From Campylobacter sp. RM5004 (GTDB lineage: Bacteria > Campylobacterota > Campylobacteria > Campylobacterales > Campylobacteraceae): a stretch of 64,000 nucleotides of DNA. Below, in pieces: positions 62,593 to 64,000 of the stretch. The DNA lies in the NCBI RefSeq assembly GCF_022369455.1, contig NZ_CP059599.1:1578409-1642408 (forward strand). The letters run 5' to 3'. The translations under genes and the position numbers were made by a program. The notes beneath the pieces are model-generated. The model was not told the origin of the DNA and did no database searches. It saw nothing but the letters and a program-made list of their open reading frames with translations. Each line of letters begins with the position of its first letter. Position 1 is the stretch's first letter.

Positions 62593-63377
62593 TTTCAGAT
62601 TTAGCAGTAATTGAAAATGGTGCAAAAATAGGCAAAAATGTTTGCATAGAGCCTTTTGCATATATAGGAAGTAATGTAGAAATTGGTGATAATTGCATTA
62701 TTAAAAGTGGTGCAAGAATTTTAGGAAATACAAAAATAGGAAATAATTGCAAGATTTTTTCTTATGCTATTTTAGGAGATATTCCTCAAGATATTTCATA
62801 TAAAGAAGATGATTTTTCAGCTTTAATTATAGGAGAGAATACTACCATTCGTGAATTTTGCACGATTAATTGCGGAACGCAAAAAGGTGATGGTTATACA
62901 AGAGTAGGTAAAAATAACTTTATAATGGCTTATGTTCATATAGCTCATGATTGCACTCTAGCTGATAATATAATCTTAGCAAATAACGTAACTTTAGCAG
63001 GTCATGTTGAAGTTGGTTCATTTAGTGTAATTGGCGGACTTACTCCTGTTCATCAGTGGGTTAAAATAGGCGATTATTGTATGCTAGGTGGTGCTTCAGC
63101 CTTATCTCAAGATTTACCGCATTTTTGTTTAGCAGAAGGCAATCGTGCCTATGTTAGAAGTCTTAATTTAGTAGGGCTTAGAAGACATTTAGATAAAGAT
63201 AAAATTAATGAAATTAGTGATGCGTTTAGTAAGATTTTTAGAAGTAAAACAGGGCTAATTAGCGATAGAGCAAAAGCTTTATATGAGAGCTCAACTTGTC
63301 CTGAAGTATTAAAAATGTGTTCGTTTATATTAAATACTAAGCGTGGAATTCCAACAAAAGGTGATAGAAGTGAGTAA
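62589..63377 (+). CDS. lpxA: UDP-N-acetylglucosamine O-acyltransferase
   Basis: This 262-residue left-handed beta-helix enzyme makes the first lipid A precursor. The hexapeptide repeats run from residue 3 to about 180. The catalytic His is in YVHIAHDC. The C-terminal helical domain has [14 protein letters not shown]. The length matches E. coli LpxA. It shares 4 bp with fabZ and overlaps clpX by 8 bp. Confidence 0.96.
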   Translation: MISDLAVIENGAKIGKNVCIEPFAYIGSNVEIGDNCIIKSGARILGNTKIGNNCKIFSYAILGDIPQDISYKEDDFSALIIGENTTIREFCTINCGTQKGDGYTRVGKNNFIMAYVHIAHDCTLADNIILANNVTLAGHVEVGSFSVIGGLTPVHQWVKIGDYCMLGGASALSQDLPHFCLAEGNRAYVRSLNLVGLRRHLDKDKINEISDAFSKIFRSKTGLISDRAKALYESSTCPEVLKMCSFILNTKRGIPTKGDRSE

Positions 63378-64000
63378 TAATATTTGTGGTTTTTGTGGTA
63401 AGAGTTATCCATTTGACTTGCTTTCAAATGGTAAAGGTAATACTATTTGTCCTACTTGTGCTAGTGTTATTTTTAAAATGTATGATACAAAAGACAAAGA
63501 ATTAGCAGTAGAAGACATAGCAGATAGTTTAAAAGACATTAGCTCAAAAGCATTAAAAGCTCATTTAGATAATTATGTAATAGGTCAAGAAAGAGCAAAA
63601 AAAGTTTTAAGCGTAAGCGTTCATAATCATTATAAAAGACTTATGAGTAATACAAACGAAAGTGATGTAGAGCTTGCAAAATCAAACGTTTTATTAGTAG
63701 GACCAACAGGAAGTGGAAAAACACTTCTAGCTCAAACAATGGCAAAAGCTTTAGATATTCCTATTGCAATATGTGATGCTACAAGCTTAACAGAAGCAGG
63801 ATATGTTGGAGAAGATGTTGAAAATATCTTAACAAGACTTTTACAAGCAGCTGATTATAATGTTGAGCGTGCAGAATGTGGGATAATCTTTATTGATGAG
63901 ATTGACAAAATCGCAAGAAAGGGAGAAAATCGTTCAATCACAAGAGATGTAAGCGGCGAAGGCGTTCAGCAAGCATTGCTTAAAATCATTGAAGGAAGCA
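63370..64000 (+). CDS. clpX: ATP-dependent Clp protease ATP-binding subunit ClpX (partial, runs off the window)
   Basis: The first 210 residues of ClpX are seen. It begins at a GTG, overlapping the end of lpxA by 8 bp. The N-terminal zinc domain is CGFC...CPTC, then the ATPase: [19 protein letters not shown] (Walker A), [16 protein letters not shown], and [39 protein letters not shown] (Walker B and sensor start). The gene continues past base 64000. Confidence 0.95.
   Translation, partial: MSNNICGFCGKSYPFDLLSNGKGNTICPTCASVIFKMYDTKDKELAVEDIADSLKDISSKALKAHLDNYVIGQERAKKVLSVSVHNHYKRLMSNTNESDVELAKSNVLLVGPTGSGKTLLAQTMAKALDIPIAICDATSLTEAGYVGEDVENILTRLLQAADYNVERAECGIIFIDEIDKIARKGENRSITRDVSGEGVQQALLKIIEGS

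Overview
This is chromosomal DNA from a very AT-rich member of the Campylobacterota, most likely the genus Campylobacter or a close relative. The evidence is gene content and order. The run hom / periplasmic protein / RodZ-like protein / rRNA methylase / rsmI / rpmE / rsmE / membrane protein / queD / queE / moaA / two small proteins / mqnP / miaA matches the Cj0149c-Cj0166 order I recall from C. jejuni. So do dxr-cdsA-coiled-coil-rqcH, murB-divIC-like-eno-recA, bamA-accD-rlmH-dus and fabZ-lpxA-clpX. These blocks are joined in a different order here and separated by accessory genes. The species is not identified.

Layout. 1-2.1 kb: two tail-to-tail members of an uncharacterised EF-hand-like protein family, plus an orphan gene with a textbook sigma-54 promoter. 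2.2-14.4 kb: a long leftward block covering Fe-S assembly (nifSU), threonine/methionine synthesis (hom), RNA modification, queuosine precursor synthesis, molybdopterin and menaquinone genes. 14.4-24.8 kb: miaA, a dicarboxylate transporter, two peptidoglycan-acting enzymes (an NlpC/P60 lipoprotein and a Pgp1/Csd4 carboxypeptidase), isoprenoid and phospholipid genes, rqcH, a leuC-type dehydratase and mobA. 24.9-29.5 kb: selC (tRNA-Sec), four consecutive membrane GGDEF proteins in an A-B-A'-B' pattern, then tRNA-Arg and tRNA-Leu. 29.6-36.7 kb: an AbgT-type transporter with peptidase T, an unknown membrane protein, a tiny hydrophobic-peptide locus that looks like a type I toxin, and a TorA-type reductase with its monohaem cytochrome. 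36.8-45.3 kb: two more EF-hand family genes flanking murB, eno, recA, an MFS transporter, thyX, mqnD, a nicotinamidase-like hydrolase and a DUF305 protein. 45.3-64 kb: tgt, a TrkA-domain protein, gdhA, bamA, accD, rlmH, dus, mutS2, a GGDEF-EAL protein, dapE, nadC, flhB, fabZ, lpxA and the start of clpX.

The strongest unexplained signal is a dispersed 19-bp sequence, AAATTCCTATTTCAAATTC. I find 23 good copies and one degenerate copy. It occurs singly or as hairpin-forming inverted pairs between genes, and also inside seven genes (eight copies), where it is always read in the same way in either orientation (EFE[I/L/F]GI or IPxSNS). This is how DNA uptake sequences behave in Neisseria and Haemophilus. 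Each copy carries two RAATTY sites, the methylation motif that I recall being linked to transformation in C. jejuni. That interpretation is an inference.

Three further candidates stand out. First, the EF-hand family, two members of which share a sigma-28-like promoter and leader, near a sigma-54-driven orphan; this suggests flagellum-coregulated, possibly secreted proteins. Second, a 21-residue hydrophobic peptide gene with its own promoter, Shine-Dalgarno, terminator, opposing promoter and possible 5'-3' pairing, resembling a type I toxin-antitoxin. Third, the duplicated diguanylate-cyclase operon, which is unusual for this group and is balanced by a GGDEF-EAL protein whose EAL domain alone looks intact.
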